Below are positions 53,093 through 61,375 of a DNA stretch of 64,000 nucleotides, in pieces. The notes beneath the pieces are model-generated. The model saw nothing but the letters and a program-made list of their open reading frames with translations. It had not been told where the DNA came from and did no database searches. How positions within the stretch are numbered: position 1 is the stretch's first letter; each line of letters starts with the position of its first letter. Position numbers and translations under genes: made by a program. Origin of the DNA: Chryseobacterium sp. Leaf405 (lineage in GTDB: Bacteria > Bacteroidota > Bacteroidia > Flavobacteriales > Weeksellaceae); the NCBI RefSeq assembly GCF_001425355.1, contig NZ_LMQN01000001.1, positions 372,490-436,489 of the forward strand. Reading direction: 5' to 3'.

Positions 53093-53959
53093 TTATTTCG
53101 CCACCTTTCTATCAAGAAAATCGCCTATTAACTGACCTATTTCTTCACCAAAACTTTCCAGAGCGAAATGTCCGGTATCAAAAAGATGAAATTCTAAGTT
53201 TTTTAAATCTTTTTTGAAAGCCTCAGCTCCAACACCCGGAAATATATAATCGTCTTTTCCATAAACAACAAGAGTCTCCGGCTGATATTTTCTAAAATAT
53301 TCCTGCCACTTTGGATACAATTTTACATTCGTCTGATAATCATAAAACATCGCAAGCTGAATATCTCCGTTTTCGTGGCGTTCCAGATGTCTCAGGTCTA
53401 TTTCCCAATTGTCCGGCGAGATCGCGGAAGGATCCGGAACGTTGTGGGTATACTGCCATTTTAGACCGTCGGGACTGTGGAAACCTTTCAAGGTATTTTC
53501 TGCCTCTTTATTATTGATATCATTCCAATATACTTTAAAAGGATCCCAAAATGTTTCCAGCCCCTCTTCATAAGCACATCCGTTCTGGATAATCAGGCTA
53601 TCTACTTTTTCCGGTTCAGCACTTGCTATTCTAAAACCAATAGGCGCACCATAATCCATCAGATATAAGCTGTATTTCTGAATGTCCAATTCTTTTAAAA
53701 GAGATGTCATTAACCTCGCCATATTCTCGAATGTATAATCGAATTCTGCGATAGGCGGCTGCTCACTTCTTCCGTAACCAGGGTAATCTGGAGCAATTAA
53801 ATGATACCTGTCTGATAGATCTGAAATCAAATTTCTAAACATATGGGAAGAAGTCGGATAACCATGCAGTAACAGCAAAGTTGGTTTGGTTTTATCACCA
53901 GCTTCTCTGTAAAAAATTTCTACTCCGTTAATTTTCTTAGTGTTGTACTTTGTTTTCAT
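53093..53959 (-). CDS. Alpha/beta hydrolase with Asp nucleophile (epoxide hydrolase / dehalogenase-like), paralog A
   Basis: 288 residues from the ATG at 53959 (the longer frame begins at a GTG). LLLLHGYPTSSHMFRNLI contains the oxyanion loop, and D102 in LYLMDYGAPIGFR is the nucleophile, in place of the Ser of lipases. YGKDDYIFP holds a probable Asp and DTGHFALES the catalytic His. This layout belongs to the haloalkane dehalogenase / epoxide hydrolase group, but the halide-binding Trp next to the nucleophile is Tyr, so dehalogenation is less likely. Paralogous to 55301-56164. Confidence 0.9.
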   Translation of the reverse strand: MKTKYNTKKINGVEIFYREAGDKTKPTLLLLHGYPTSSHMFRNLISDLSDRYHLIAPDYPGYGRSEQPPIAEFDYTFENMARLMTSLLKELDIQKYSLYLMDYGAPIGFRIASAEPEKVDSLIIQNGCAYEEGLETFWDPFKVYWNDINNKEAENTLKGFHSPDGLKWQYTHNVPDPSAISPDNWEIDLRHLERHENGDIQLAMFYDYQTNVKLYPKWQEYFRKYQPETLVVYGKDDYIFPGVGAEAFKKDLKNLEFHLFDTGHFALESFGEEIGQLIGDFLDRKVAK

Positions 53960-54050
53960 GTTAAATAATTTTATTAGGTTTAGGATTAAAATGATAAAAA
54001 ATTGAGGCACCTAATAAGAATGCTTGATGTAATTACTTATTAGCTTATTA

Positions 54051-54116
54051 CAAAATTGCATTACTTTACACGCATTATGATAGGCATATTTTCCCGATCA
54101 GTTAGCTATTTTTCCC
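54051..54116 (-). promoter_or_regulatory. Shared 36-bp regulatory element and -7 box, copy A
   Basis: On the plus strand the element (54081-54116) begins TAGGCATATTTTCCCGATCA and ends GTTAGCTATTTTTCCC. It is 32/36 identical to 56272-56307. On the minus strand, 22 bp after its TGCCTA end, lies CAATTTTG (complement of 54051-54058), a near match to TAnnTTTG. No -33 TTG is present, so an activator-dependent promoter is likely. It drives paralog A. Confidence 0.6.
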
Positions 54117-54144
54117 AGACGTAAGAATGTAGATAAAAAAGACC

Positions 54145-54984
54145 TTACACTACAGCACTCATCCCCTGAATATTGCTCACTCTATATTGCACAGGAGAGA
54201 TTCCTTCTCTGTTTTTGAAAAATCTGCTAAATGTCTGCACATCTTCATATCCCAGATTATAGGCAATTTCTTTAATCGATTTATTGGTATAACAGATTTC
54301 CTTTCGGGCTTCGGTCATGATTCTTTCGTGAATAATTTCAATAGGACTTCGGTCTGACAGTGTTGAGAATATATTTGATAATGTCTTTGGAGCCCGGCTG
54401 AGCATTGATGCATAAAAAGCGATGTCGTGATGTTTTGAAAAATAATTTTCAACAAGAAACCTGAATTGTCTCAGAATATCTGTCTCTTTTTTGGGAATCA
54501 TTTTAATATTTCCCTTTAATTTTCTTGTACAGATGACCAGCATTCGCTTAAGAACCGATTGGAGCATTGCATATTGCAGAAAGTCATTAGATTTCATTTC
54601 TAAACGGAAAATATCCCAAAGCGTTTCAAAATACTGTAGTTCATCTTCATTGAAACACAATACTGAGGTGTTTTCTACATTAAAAAGGATAGTTCTAAGA
54701 TCTTCTACAAGCTCATCGGTAGCATGATTGAAGAAAGATAGATTAAACTTTATAAGTCTTACTGATTCGAAATTGACGACTTTAATATTGTGATGTTTTG
54801 TGAGAATCAGAATATCATTTTTTTTCAACAGATTTTCTACCTGATTAACTTCAATGTGTATATGACAACCTTTATTCCAAACAAAAATAAGATCTGTAGT
54901 AGAATCTTCCACAAAAATATTTTTATTTCCATTTTCAACTTCTTTACATGTGAGAAGATTCAACATATTATTTTTAAAGATCAT
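54145..54984 (-). CDS. AraC-family transcriptional regulator
   Basis: 279 residues. N-terminal cupin-like ligand domain (VENGNKNIFVEDSTTDLIF..HIHIEVNQVENLLKKNDILIL) and C-terminal double HTH (SIKEIAYNLGYEDVQTFSRFFKNREGISPVQYR). Flanked by the two paralogous hydrolases and followed (61 bp to its stop) by the 36-bp element of paralog A. It is the best local candidate for the protein that binds the shared element. Confidence 0.9.
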   Translation of the reverse strand: MIFKNNMLNLLTCKEVENGNKNIFVEDSTTDLIFVWNKGCHIHIEVNQVENLLKKNDILILTKHHNIKVVNFESVRLIKFNLSFFNHATDELVEDLRTILFNVENTSVLCFNEDELQYFETLWDIFRLEMKSNDFLQYAMLQSVLKRMLVICTRKLKGNIKMIPKKETDILRQFRFLVENYFSKHHDIAFYASMLSRAPKTLSNIFSTLSDRSPIEIIHERIMTEARKEICYTNKSIKEIAYNLGYEDVQTFSRFFKNREGISPVQYRVSNIQGMSAVV

Positions 54985-55300
54985 GATTAGTAATTTTTAT
55001 GTTATAGCTGCAGCACTGTATAAAAATCATACACGACACCACAATTGATCAATCTTTATAGACATTCACAATTGCAAATAGCCAAATGATGAACCGAAAA
55101 ACATAAAATATTAAAAATCAAAACATTCAGTAAAAAACATCTTAATTCTATTATCGAAATACCAATACTACAAGAGATTTTAGCGATATATCAATACCTA
55201 AAAAACAAAAAAACTCCCCGATATTTTTATGTCCGAAGAGTTTTTAACAGTAAAAATTACAATTGCTGAATTTATTACATCAAGCGTGAAAACTTCAATT
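54985..55300. other. Intergenic region, 316 bp
   Basis: AT-rich, with no gene recognised. Its right end has the terminator of paralog B (see next feature). The AraC promoter must lie near its left end; no consensus box is obvious. Confidence 0.4.
55207..55248 (-). terminator. Terminator of hydrolase paralog B
   Basis: On the minus strand AAAAACTCTTCG pairs with CGGGGAGTTTTT (two G.U pairs), followed by a T run. Confidence 0.6.
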
Positions 55301-56164
55301 TTAAGTATTTATTTTGCTAATAAAGTGATTCATGAGTTTTGCTACATGGTGATGATGCTCCTCTAAAAGAAAATGTCCGCCGTCTATCTGATGAATTTCT
55401 GCCTGTGGCAAATCTTTTTTATAAGCATTTCCGCCTGCTGACGTAAACATTTCATCATTTTTACCCCAAACTATTAAAACCGGGGGTTGTGATTTTCTAA
55501 AATATTCCTGCCACTCTGCATATTTGGAAATGTTACTTCCGTAATCACGGAAAAGAGAAAGCTGTATTTCATCATTTTTATCACGATTAAGATAATACTG
55601 ATCAATAATATAACTGTCTGGGCTTACTTTTTCCGGATGCGACGCTCCATTGAGATAATGCCACTTCGTAGCTTCCAATGATAAGAAGAAACGAGCCGAT
55701 TGTTCGTTGGTTTTGGGATCATTAATATAAGCTACCAACGGTGCAGCAGCCGATCCGAAACCTTCTTCATAAGCATTTGCATTTTGAATAATTAATGACT
55801 GAATAAGCTCAGGACGACGACAGGCAATACGAAATCCTACAGGTCCGCCATAATCCTGCATATAAAGGTTGATATTTTTTAGACCCAACTTGTCGATAAA
55901 ATGTTCAATCACCAACGACAGATGATCGAATGTATAGTCAAAATTTTCTAATTCCGGTGCGTCACTTTGACCAAAACCCGGATAGTCCGGAGCAATAAGG
56001 TGATACTTTCCCGACAGCTCGTTTATTAAATCACGGAACATGTGCGATGAAGATGGAAAACCATGCAATAACAGGAGCAATGGTAATTCTGAAGCACCCG
56101 ATTCGCGGTAGAAAACAGTAACGTCATCCACTTGAATTGTTCTGTAGAAAATTTTATTTTTCAT
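55301..56164 (-). CDS. Alpha/beta hydrolase with Asp nucleophile, paralog B
   Basis: 287 residues, same layout as paralog A: LLLLHGFPSSSHMFRDLI, nucleophile D104 in LYMQDYGGPVGFR, IVWGKNDEMF, IDGGHFLLEEHHHHV with the catalytic His. Roughly half the residues are identical to paralog A by eye, so an older tandem duplication with the AraC gene between them. Divergent from the Crp-like gene. Substrates unknown; epoxide or ester hydrolysis are the most likely activities. Confidence 0.9.
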   Translation of the reverse strand: MKNKIFYRTIQVDDVTVFYRESGASELPLLLLLHGFPSSSHMFRDLINELSGKYHLIAPDYPGFGQSDAPELENFDYTFDHLSLVIEHFIDKLGLKNINLYMQDYGGPVGFRIACRRPELIQSLIIQNANAYEEGFGSAAAPLVAYINDPKTNEQSARFFLSLEATKWHYLNGASHPEKVSPDSYIIDQYYLNRDKNDEIQLSLFRDYGSNISKYAEWQEYFRKSQPPVLIVWGKNDEMFTSAGGNAYKKDLPQAEIHQIDGGHFLLEEHHHHVAKLMNHFISKINT

Positions 56165-56241
56165 ATTATAATAGATTTTTATTTTCTTTCGATTAATTAC
56201 ATCATCTTTTAGCTGATATTTCTTAACCGTTTTTTATGATG

Positions 56242-56307
56242 TAAACCTACATTGCATCAGAAGCTTTTTGTTAGGCATAAATTCCTGATCTGTTAGCTAT
56301 TTTTCCC
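56242..56307 (-). promoter_or_regulatory. Shared 36-bp regulatory element and -7 box, copy B
   Basis: The element (56272-56307; begins TAGGCATAAATTCCTGATCT, ends GTTAGCTATTTTTCCC) is 32/36 identical to copy A. On the minus strand, again 22 bp after TGCCTA, lies TAGGTTTA (complement of 56242-56249), one mismatch from TAnnTTTG. The element is 108 bp upstream of the ATG of paralog B. Confidence 0.6.
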
Positions 56308-56376
56308 TTCAATCTTTATTTCATTAAAATTATTGCTTAATTTGTAACATCTATTTTCTCACAGATTTCCTTCGAT

Positions 56377-57012
56377 ATGACTAATACGTTAGATATTTCA
56401 AATCTTTTTGATGATCAGCTCTTTGCTATACCTTTTTTTAAATTCGTATCACAAGACTGTGCGCTTGATGCAGCAGATATGTCTCTGATTACAAAGAATT
56501 GCAAATTGGTTAGTTTTGAAAAAGGAGATGTTTTGCTTAATGCCGGAACCGAGTGTAATTATATTTATTTTATATTAAGTGGCGAAGCTATCTCTTATTT
56601 TAATGATCATACCGGCAAGACGACAATATGGTTTTTTCATTTCAACAGACCCGAAAGTTATGTGAAAAATATTTTTGCAGTAGATTATAAAAGTTTTCTG
56701 TCTGGTGCTCCTTCAACTATTTCCATAGAAGCGCTCTCTAAGCTTGTTGCTATTAGATTCTCTAAAGAAGATATTAAAATAATTAAACAAGATTCTTCTT
56801 TTTTTAAAAGCTGGATTAACCTTATTAATGAAAGAGCACTGATAATGATCTACGACCGCCTGTCTGCACTTCTTACTTTATCTGCAACTGAACGGTACAA
56901 AAATTTGCTTAAAGAAGAACCTTATCTACTGAATATGTTTACCAGCTATCACATCGCTTCTTATATTGATATTGCTCCACCATCGCTGAGCAGAATCAGA
57001 AAAAAAATATAA
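56377..57012 (+). CDS. Crp/Fnr-family transcriptional regulator
   Basis: 211 residues. A cyclic-nucleotide-binding barrel (SFEKGDVLLNAGTECNYIYFILSGEAISYFNDHTGK) and a C-terminal winged helix (LLTLSATERYKNLLKEEPYLLNMFTSYHIASYIDIAPPSLSRIRKK). No Fnr Cys cluster. Belongs to the same broad group as the regulator at 27614. Divergent from hydrolase paralog B, so it could control either the hydrolase or the S33 peptidase gene downstream. Leader is A/T-rich. Confidence 0.9.
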   Translation: MTNTLDISNLFDDQLFAIPFFKFVSQDCALDAADMSLITKNCKLVSFEKGDVLLNAGTECNYIYFILSGEAISYFNDHTGKTTIWFFHFNRPESYVKNIFAVDYKSFLSGAPSTISIEALSKLVAIRFSKEDIKIIKQDSSFFKSWINLINERALIMIYDRLSALLTLSATERYKNLLKEEPYLLNMFTSYHIASYIDIAPPSLSRIRKKI

Positions 57013-57098
57013 TTGGTATAGTCGTTATTAACATAGGTGAATGCAGTTTTAATGAGCAAAAGTGATATTTGTAGTACTAATTTAATTTAATTAATTTT

Positions 57099-58172
57099 AT
57101 GTTATTACAAGTAAAGTTTATCGCTGTGTGCAAAAAGCATTTATCATTAAAAAAGTTACTCCCGGAATCTTTATTATTTCTGATATTACTGCTGAATTCC
57201 TGTTCTCCGAAACAGCAAAATCCTGATCAGATCAATTATTTTAAAACAGATTCTACCATTGTTCAAACCGGCGGTGTAACCATGATTCCTGTCACTACTC
57301 CAAAGGGCAGATACAACGTATGGACAAAACGAACAGGAAGTAATCCTAAAATTAAAGTATTGCTCCTTGCAGGAGGTCCCGGTTTTCCGCATGATTATCT
57401 GGAAGCATTTGAGAGTTTTTTTCCTGCTCAAAATATTGAGTTCTATTATTATGACGAATTAGGATCAGGCAATTCCGATAAACCAGACGGCAACTCTATC
57501 TATAGTATTGATACTGCTGTGGAAGAAATTGAACAAGTGCGAAAAGCACTGCATCTGGATAAAGACAATTTCTATATATACGGACATTCATGGGGAGGTC
57601 TGCTGGCAATGGAATATGCTTTGAAATATCAAAATAATCTTAAAGCAATGATTGTTTCTAATATGTGCTCCAGCGGAAAAGAATTTAACAGATATGTGCA
57701 ACAAGAACTCACGAAACAGATTCCTGTTGAGATCATGAGCCGTATCAACAAGCTGGCTGAGAATACCGATTATGATAATCCTGAATATATAAATTTAGTC
57801 ACCAAACACTTTTATTCTAAATTCATCTGCAGAATTCCCATAGAAAAGTGGCCGGAGCCGTTAAACAGAGGTTTTGGAAAGCTTAATAAATCTTATTACA
57901 TGAAATTTCAGGGACCCAATGAGTTTGGTATTGTAGGTGATCTTAAAAATTGGGATATATCGGGTCGATTAAAAAATATTACCATTCCTACATTAATGAT
58001 AGGAGCCAAATATGATGAAATAGATCCTCTGCATATTAAATGGATGAGCAAGCAGGTAAAAAATGGCCATTATCTGTACTGCTCCAAAGGAAGTCATTTA
58101 AGTATGTACGATCAACAAAATTACTATATGAAAGGAATAATTGATTTTATTAAAAAAATAAATCATCACTAA
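57099..58172 (+). CDS. Lipoprotein proline iminopeptidase-like (S33) hydrolase
   Basis: 357 residues. A 35-residue N-terminus with lipobox LLNSC (C35) indicates a lipoprotein. The alpha/beta-hydrolase part has VLLLAGGPGFPHDYL, the S33 oxyanion signature, and nucleophile S164 in YGHSWGGLLAMEYAL; MIGAKYDEIDP and SKGSHLSMYDQ carry Asp and His. S33 members cleave N-terminal proline from peptides. The lipoprotein form suggests extracytoplasmic peptide trimming. Confidence 0.88.
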   Translation: MLLQVKFIAVCKKHLSLKKLLPESLLFLILLLNSCSPKQQNPDQINYFKTDSTIVQTGGVTMIPVTTPKGRYNVWTKRTGSNPKIKVLLLAGGPGFPHDYLEAFESFFPAQNIEFYYYDELGSGNSDKPDGNSIYSIDTAVEEIEQVRKALHLDKDNFYIYGHSWGGLLAMEYALKYQNNLKAMIVSNMCSSGKEFNRYVQQELTKQIPVEIMSRINKLAENTDYDNPEYINLVTKHFYSKFICRIPIEKWPEPLNRGFGKLNKSYYMKFQGPNEFGIVGDLKNWDISGRLKNITIPTLMIGAKYDEIDPLHIKWMSKQVKNGHYLYCSKGSHLSMYDQQNYYMKGIIDFIKKINHH

Positions 58173-58191
58173 ATACTGATTAATTCAACTG

Positions 58192-58229
58192 AAAAGACCA
58201 GCGTATTTTTTTGCGCTGGTCTTTTTATA
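58192..58229 (+). terminator. Terminator after the S33 gene
   Basis: AAAAGACCAGCG (58192-58203) and CGCTGGTCTTTT (58214-58225) form a perfect 12-bp stem with T-rich loop and T run. Confidence 0.85.
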
Positions 58230-58284
58230 AGGTGTTATCATTGTACAGAATTTTATCAACAATAATAAGTGACAATTTCTTTAC

Positions 58285-59358
58285 TTACAATTTTATTTCT
58301 TTTTTTCTGTCAGACAATATTCGTTTTAATTCAGATACCTGCAAATTAACTCCAATAACCACTCCTTTTTCATCAATAAGATAATTATAAGGAATATATT
58401 CAATACCTAATACATTTTTAAAAGTCTGTCCTTCATCCAATACATTAGTCCATGTTAATTGATCTTTAGCTATGGCAACAACCCATTGTTTTTTATTTTG
58501 ATCGCTGGAAATCCCGATGATTTCGAAATTAGCTGATGCAAATTCTTCATTAATTGCTTTAAGTTCAGGATTTTTTTCTCTGCAGGGTTTACACCAAGAA
58601 GCCCAAAAATCAATCAAAATAAGTTTTCCTTTGTAGTCTTCGAGATGTACGATATTTCCCTTCTGGTCAGGCAGGTTAAAATCAAGAAAAGGTTTACCAA
58701 TTCCAAAATCATCAAGCTTTTCTATTCCTTTTTTGAAGAGTTCCAAGTTTTGAGCATTTTGTTTCTCAACATTTAAAAGAGCGTAAAGCCGATTGAGTTC
58801 TTTCTTATTCAGTACAGGATTTACCAATGCCAATTCTGCCAATATAGCTCCGCTAAACGGATGAGCGCGATGTTTACGAATAAAAGACACCAATTTTGAA
58901 TAAAGTAACTTATTAAAATCTTTCTTTTCTGCATTTGACTGATAAAATTTCTTATACTCTTCACTCAATTGAAAAGAATGTGATCCATTAATGGCATCAA
59001 CATGAAGATTCTGAACAGATACTCCGTTTTTTACAACCTCATTCATGTCAAGCTGAATATCAATTTTACTATTTTCAAGGTAAAACTGCGGTGCATTGGC
59101 TGCCGAACTGATACCAATCTGTGCCATTATTGTATCTTTAACATTACCCTTAAATTCAAACTTTCTATTAATTATCTTTGTACTGTCCGTTTTATCATTA
59201 TAGTAAAGATATGCATAGCTGTTCTCACCAATATTTCCCTTTACACTACCTGATACAACAAACGATTTAACTGGAAGTTTAGATTTTTTTTGACCAAATC
59301 CTAACACACTTATCAAAAATAAAGCTGGCAATGCCAAGTTTAACATTTTCTTTTTCAT
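58285..59358 (-). CDS. TlpA-like thioredoxin protein with DUF4369 domain
   Basis: 357 residues. Signal peptide (MKKKMLNLALPALFLISVLGFG), an N-terminal DUF4369-like beta domain (about 30-130), a helical middle part, and a C-terminal thioredoxin domain with WCKPC (C256, C259) in LILIDFWASWCKPCREKNPEL and the cis-Pro motif IEYIPYNYLIDEKG. A periplasmic thiol-disulfide reductase is likely, as in many Bacteroidota. Confidence 0.92.
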   Translation of the reverse strand: MKKKMLNLALPALFLISVLGFGQKKSKLPVKSFVVSGSVKGNIGENSYAYLYYNDKTDSTKIINRKFEFKGNVKDTIMAQIGISSAANAPQFYLENSKIDIQLDMNEVVKNGVSVQNLHVDAINGSHSFQLSEEYKKFYQSNAEKKDFNKLLYSKLVSFIRKHRAHPFSGAILAELALVNPVLNKKELNRLYALLNVEKQNAQNLELFKKGIEKLDDFGIGKPFLDFNLPDQKGNIVHLEDYKGKLILIDFWASWCKPCREKNPELKAINEEFASANFEIIGISSDQNKKQWVVAIAKDQLTWTNVLDEGQTFKNVLGIEYIPYNYLIDEKGVVIGVNLQVSELKRILSDRKKEIKL

Positions 59359-59680
59359 AAATTTATAATATTAACATTCTAATAAATTGAATAGGAGAAT
59401 ATTGAATTACAGTATGGATTTCCATAGTTGATACATTCAATAAAATTTCTCATATTATTCTACAAATATGCTATCTTAGAATCTATAAAACATTCACCTA
59501 TGTTAAAAAAGGGTTTGTGTTTTTCCCAAGGAATAAAATGATGTTTATCAAAAAAAAAGAATTATAAAATTGAAAATTTTGAACTGATTTTTATTCAATA
59601 CTCATGATTGAAAGTTTAAAATCAAAAAATTCCAATTCAGATTTTAAATAAAGGAAGTGTGATAACTTTATAAATTGATA
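59359..59680. other. Intergenic region without recognised features
   Basis: 322 bp of AT-rich sequence between the TlpA-like gene and the 88-residue protein gene. ORFs are under 15 codons. No hairpin or box stands out. Confidence 0.4.
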
Positions 59681-59947
59681 TCATTGCTCGCTTAACGTTC
59701 GGTACATATCCTCTCTTGTAATTATTTTAAAATTGATATTGGAAATAACGATATCAAGATAATTTTTCAAGGCAGCATTTTTTACGATTTGTTCTGAAAA
59801 GTTCTGTACAACAATGATTTCCTTTGAAACAATATTTTCTGTAAAGATAATTTCATTAAATAAATCATAAGAAATATTGAAATCCTCTGCGATTAAAAAT
59901 TCCAAATATCGTATGACTACTTCTTTGAAATCGAATAAATTACTCAT
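59681..59947 (-). CDS. Small hypothetical protein
   Basis: 88 residues, hydrophobic-rich and probably helical (YLEFLIAEDFNISYDLFNEIIFTENIVSKEIIVVQNF). No signal peptide. Divergent from the stand-alone receiver, with 151 bp between the starts. No family recognised. The alternation of Ile/Asn/Glu resembles small regulatory partner proteins but this is not evidence of function. Confidence 0.6.
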   Translation of the reverse strand: MSNLFDFKEVVIRYLEFLIAEDFNISYDLFNEIIFTENIVSKEIIVVQNFSEQIVKNAALKNYLDIVISNINFKIITREDMYRTLSEQ

Positions 59948-60098
59948 AATTTGGTTTGTGTTTTTCGGATAACTATGAAATTACTAATAGCATGCCATGA
60001 AGGAGCTGCAGAATTTTAATATTATTTTAATGATGCTAAACTTAAAAAAATTAATAATTATTTAAATTTTTATTATATTTATATAAATATTGACAATA

Positions 60099-60461
60099 AT
60101 GGATAAAACAGTTGTTCTAATTCAGGATAATGAAGAAATTCTGGATATTATGGATGAGGTTTTAAAAGACGAAGGATTTGAAGTCGTTTCGTCATTAACA
60201 ACAGAACCTATTGAAAAACTTGATGAAATAGAGCCTGATGTTGTAATTATAGATGATCATATCAAAGGAAATAAAACGGGCTCAGAAGTTATTGCAGAAC
60301 TAAAATCTGATCCTGAAACTGAAGATGTATCGGCTGTTTTAACTTCGACTTCTCTTGACTTACCGGCAAAAGCAAAAGACTGTAATGCCGATGATTATAT
60401 AGAAAAACCGTTTGATATCGATCATATGATAGATGTGGTTAAAAAAAATTCTTCATTATAA
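60099..60461 (+). CDS. Stand-alone response-regulator receiver domain
   Basis: 120 residues from the ATG at 60099 (the longer frame starts at a TTG 9 bp earlier). One CheY-like domain with acidic pocket (IQDNEEIL), phospho-acceptor Asp (VVIIDDHIKGN), Thr/Ser in LTSTS, and Lys in YIEKPFDID. No output domain, so it may act through protein-protein contact. No kinase is adjacent. The next gene (151 residues) follows 66 bp later. Confidence 0.85.
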   Translation: MDKTVVLIQDNEEILDIMDEVLKDEGFEVVSSLTTEPIEKLDEIEPDVVIIDDHIKGNKTGSEVIAELKSDPETEDVSAVLTSTSLDLPAKAKDCNADDYIEKPFDIDHMIDVVKKNSSL

Positions 60462-60527
60462 AACCTATTATCATTGCGCTAATAGATCGATGAATTATTT
60501 AAACTTAATGCAATGTAAAATCTATTG

Positions 60528-60983
60528 ATGAACAACCAAAAATCCAATCCCTGGAATTTCCATAATACCGATAAATCACTTATATCACCGAATGATCTCT
60601 ATAGAGCTGTTTATTATGATCTCAACGAAATTGCAATGGGAGCGCCACTTGGAGGATCCTGCTTCATAGAAGGCTCTGACAATACAAAAATTAAATTGCA
60701 CGATTGGTGCGGCGGACCTCCTGTCTGGGAAAAAACCGGATTTTCATTAGCAATTCCTGTCTGGACAAAAAATAATACACACGGTACATTTCAGCAGATT
60801 GCTGTGATGGACATGGGTACAAGACAATTTAAAATATTCAAAAAGAAATATAAGGTTCTCCAACTGTCTTCTTTCGATACATTGACCATCCACGGATATG
60901 ACAGCCCTCTCTTCAACCCTGAATCAATATTATTCGATATTAATCATGAGAAAATCGATTATATAATAAACCTCAATGATTAA
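60528..60983 (+). CDS. Protein of unknown function
   Basis: 151 residues from the ATG at 60528 (a TTG lies 3 bp before it). A cytoplasmic protein with many aromatic residues and Gly-Gly/Pro-Pro stretches (MGAPLGGSCFIEGSDNTKIKLHDWCGGPPVWEK). Two Cys are present. No signal sequence. It lies 66 bp after the receiver gene and may form a unit with it. No family recognised. Confidence 0.65.
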   Translation: MNNQKSNPWNFHNTDKSLISPNDLYRAVYYDLNEIAMGAPLGGSCFIEGSDNTKIKLHDWCGGPPVWEKTGFSLAIPVWTKNNTHGTFQQIAVMDMGTRQFKIFKKKYKVLQLSSFDTLTIHGYDSPLFNPESILFDINHEKIDYIINLND

Positions 60984-61375
60984 TTAATTCTACAAAAATT
61001 AAAGAGTATAGGTAAAGCTTACATAAAAATTGCAGCTATTCTCACAAATATACATTACTGATATAAAATAGTTTCTCCTTAAACTATTGACTTCGTTAGA
61101 GCCAAATACTGAAAATTTATAATCCTAATAAGTTATAATAAATCTACGCGTATATATTTATTAAAACTAATCTACATCTGACCACCTAAGTTCCATCGGA
61201 AATTTACATAAAAATTTAGTTATGGCAATCAGACAATTACGCCTTTTCCCAATCTTTTAACTTTGAAAAATATTCTTAAATAGTAGCAATGGTATGGAAA
61301 TTGTAAACTATGAAATCCAATTCAATTAATATTATTAAGTATTGTTTTAAAAAATTAATCATTAAAAAATAAATT
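60984..61375. promoter_or_regulatory. Leader region of the OmpA-family gene
   Basis: 392 bp, AT-rich. A perfect TAnnTTTG (TAACTTTG, 61258-61265) with TTA 18 bp upstream predicts a start near 61272 and a leader of about 100 nt, unusually long for this region and possibly regulated. No gene is recognised in the rest. Confidence 0.4.

Noticed and set aside
53093..56164. Haloalkane dehalogenase identity of the two hydrolases
   Set aside because: The nucleophile is Asp but the adjacent halide-stabilising Trp is Tyr, so only the wider group can be stated.
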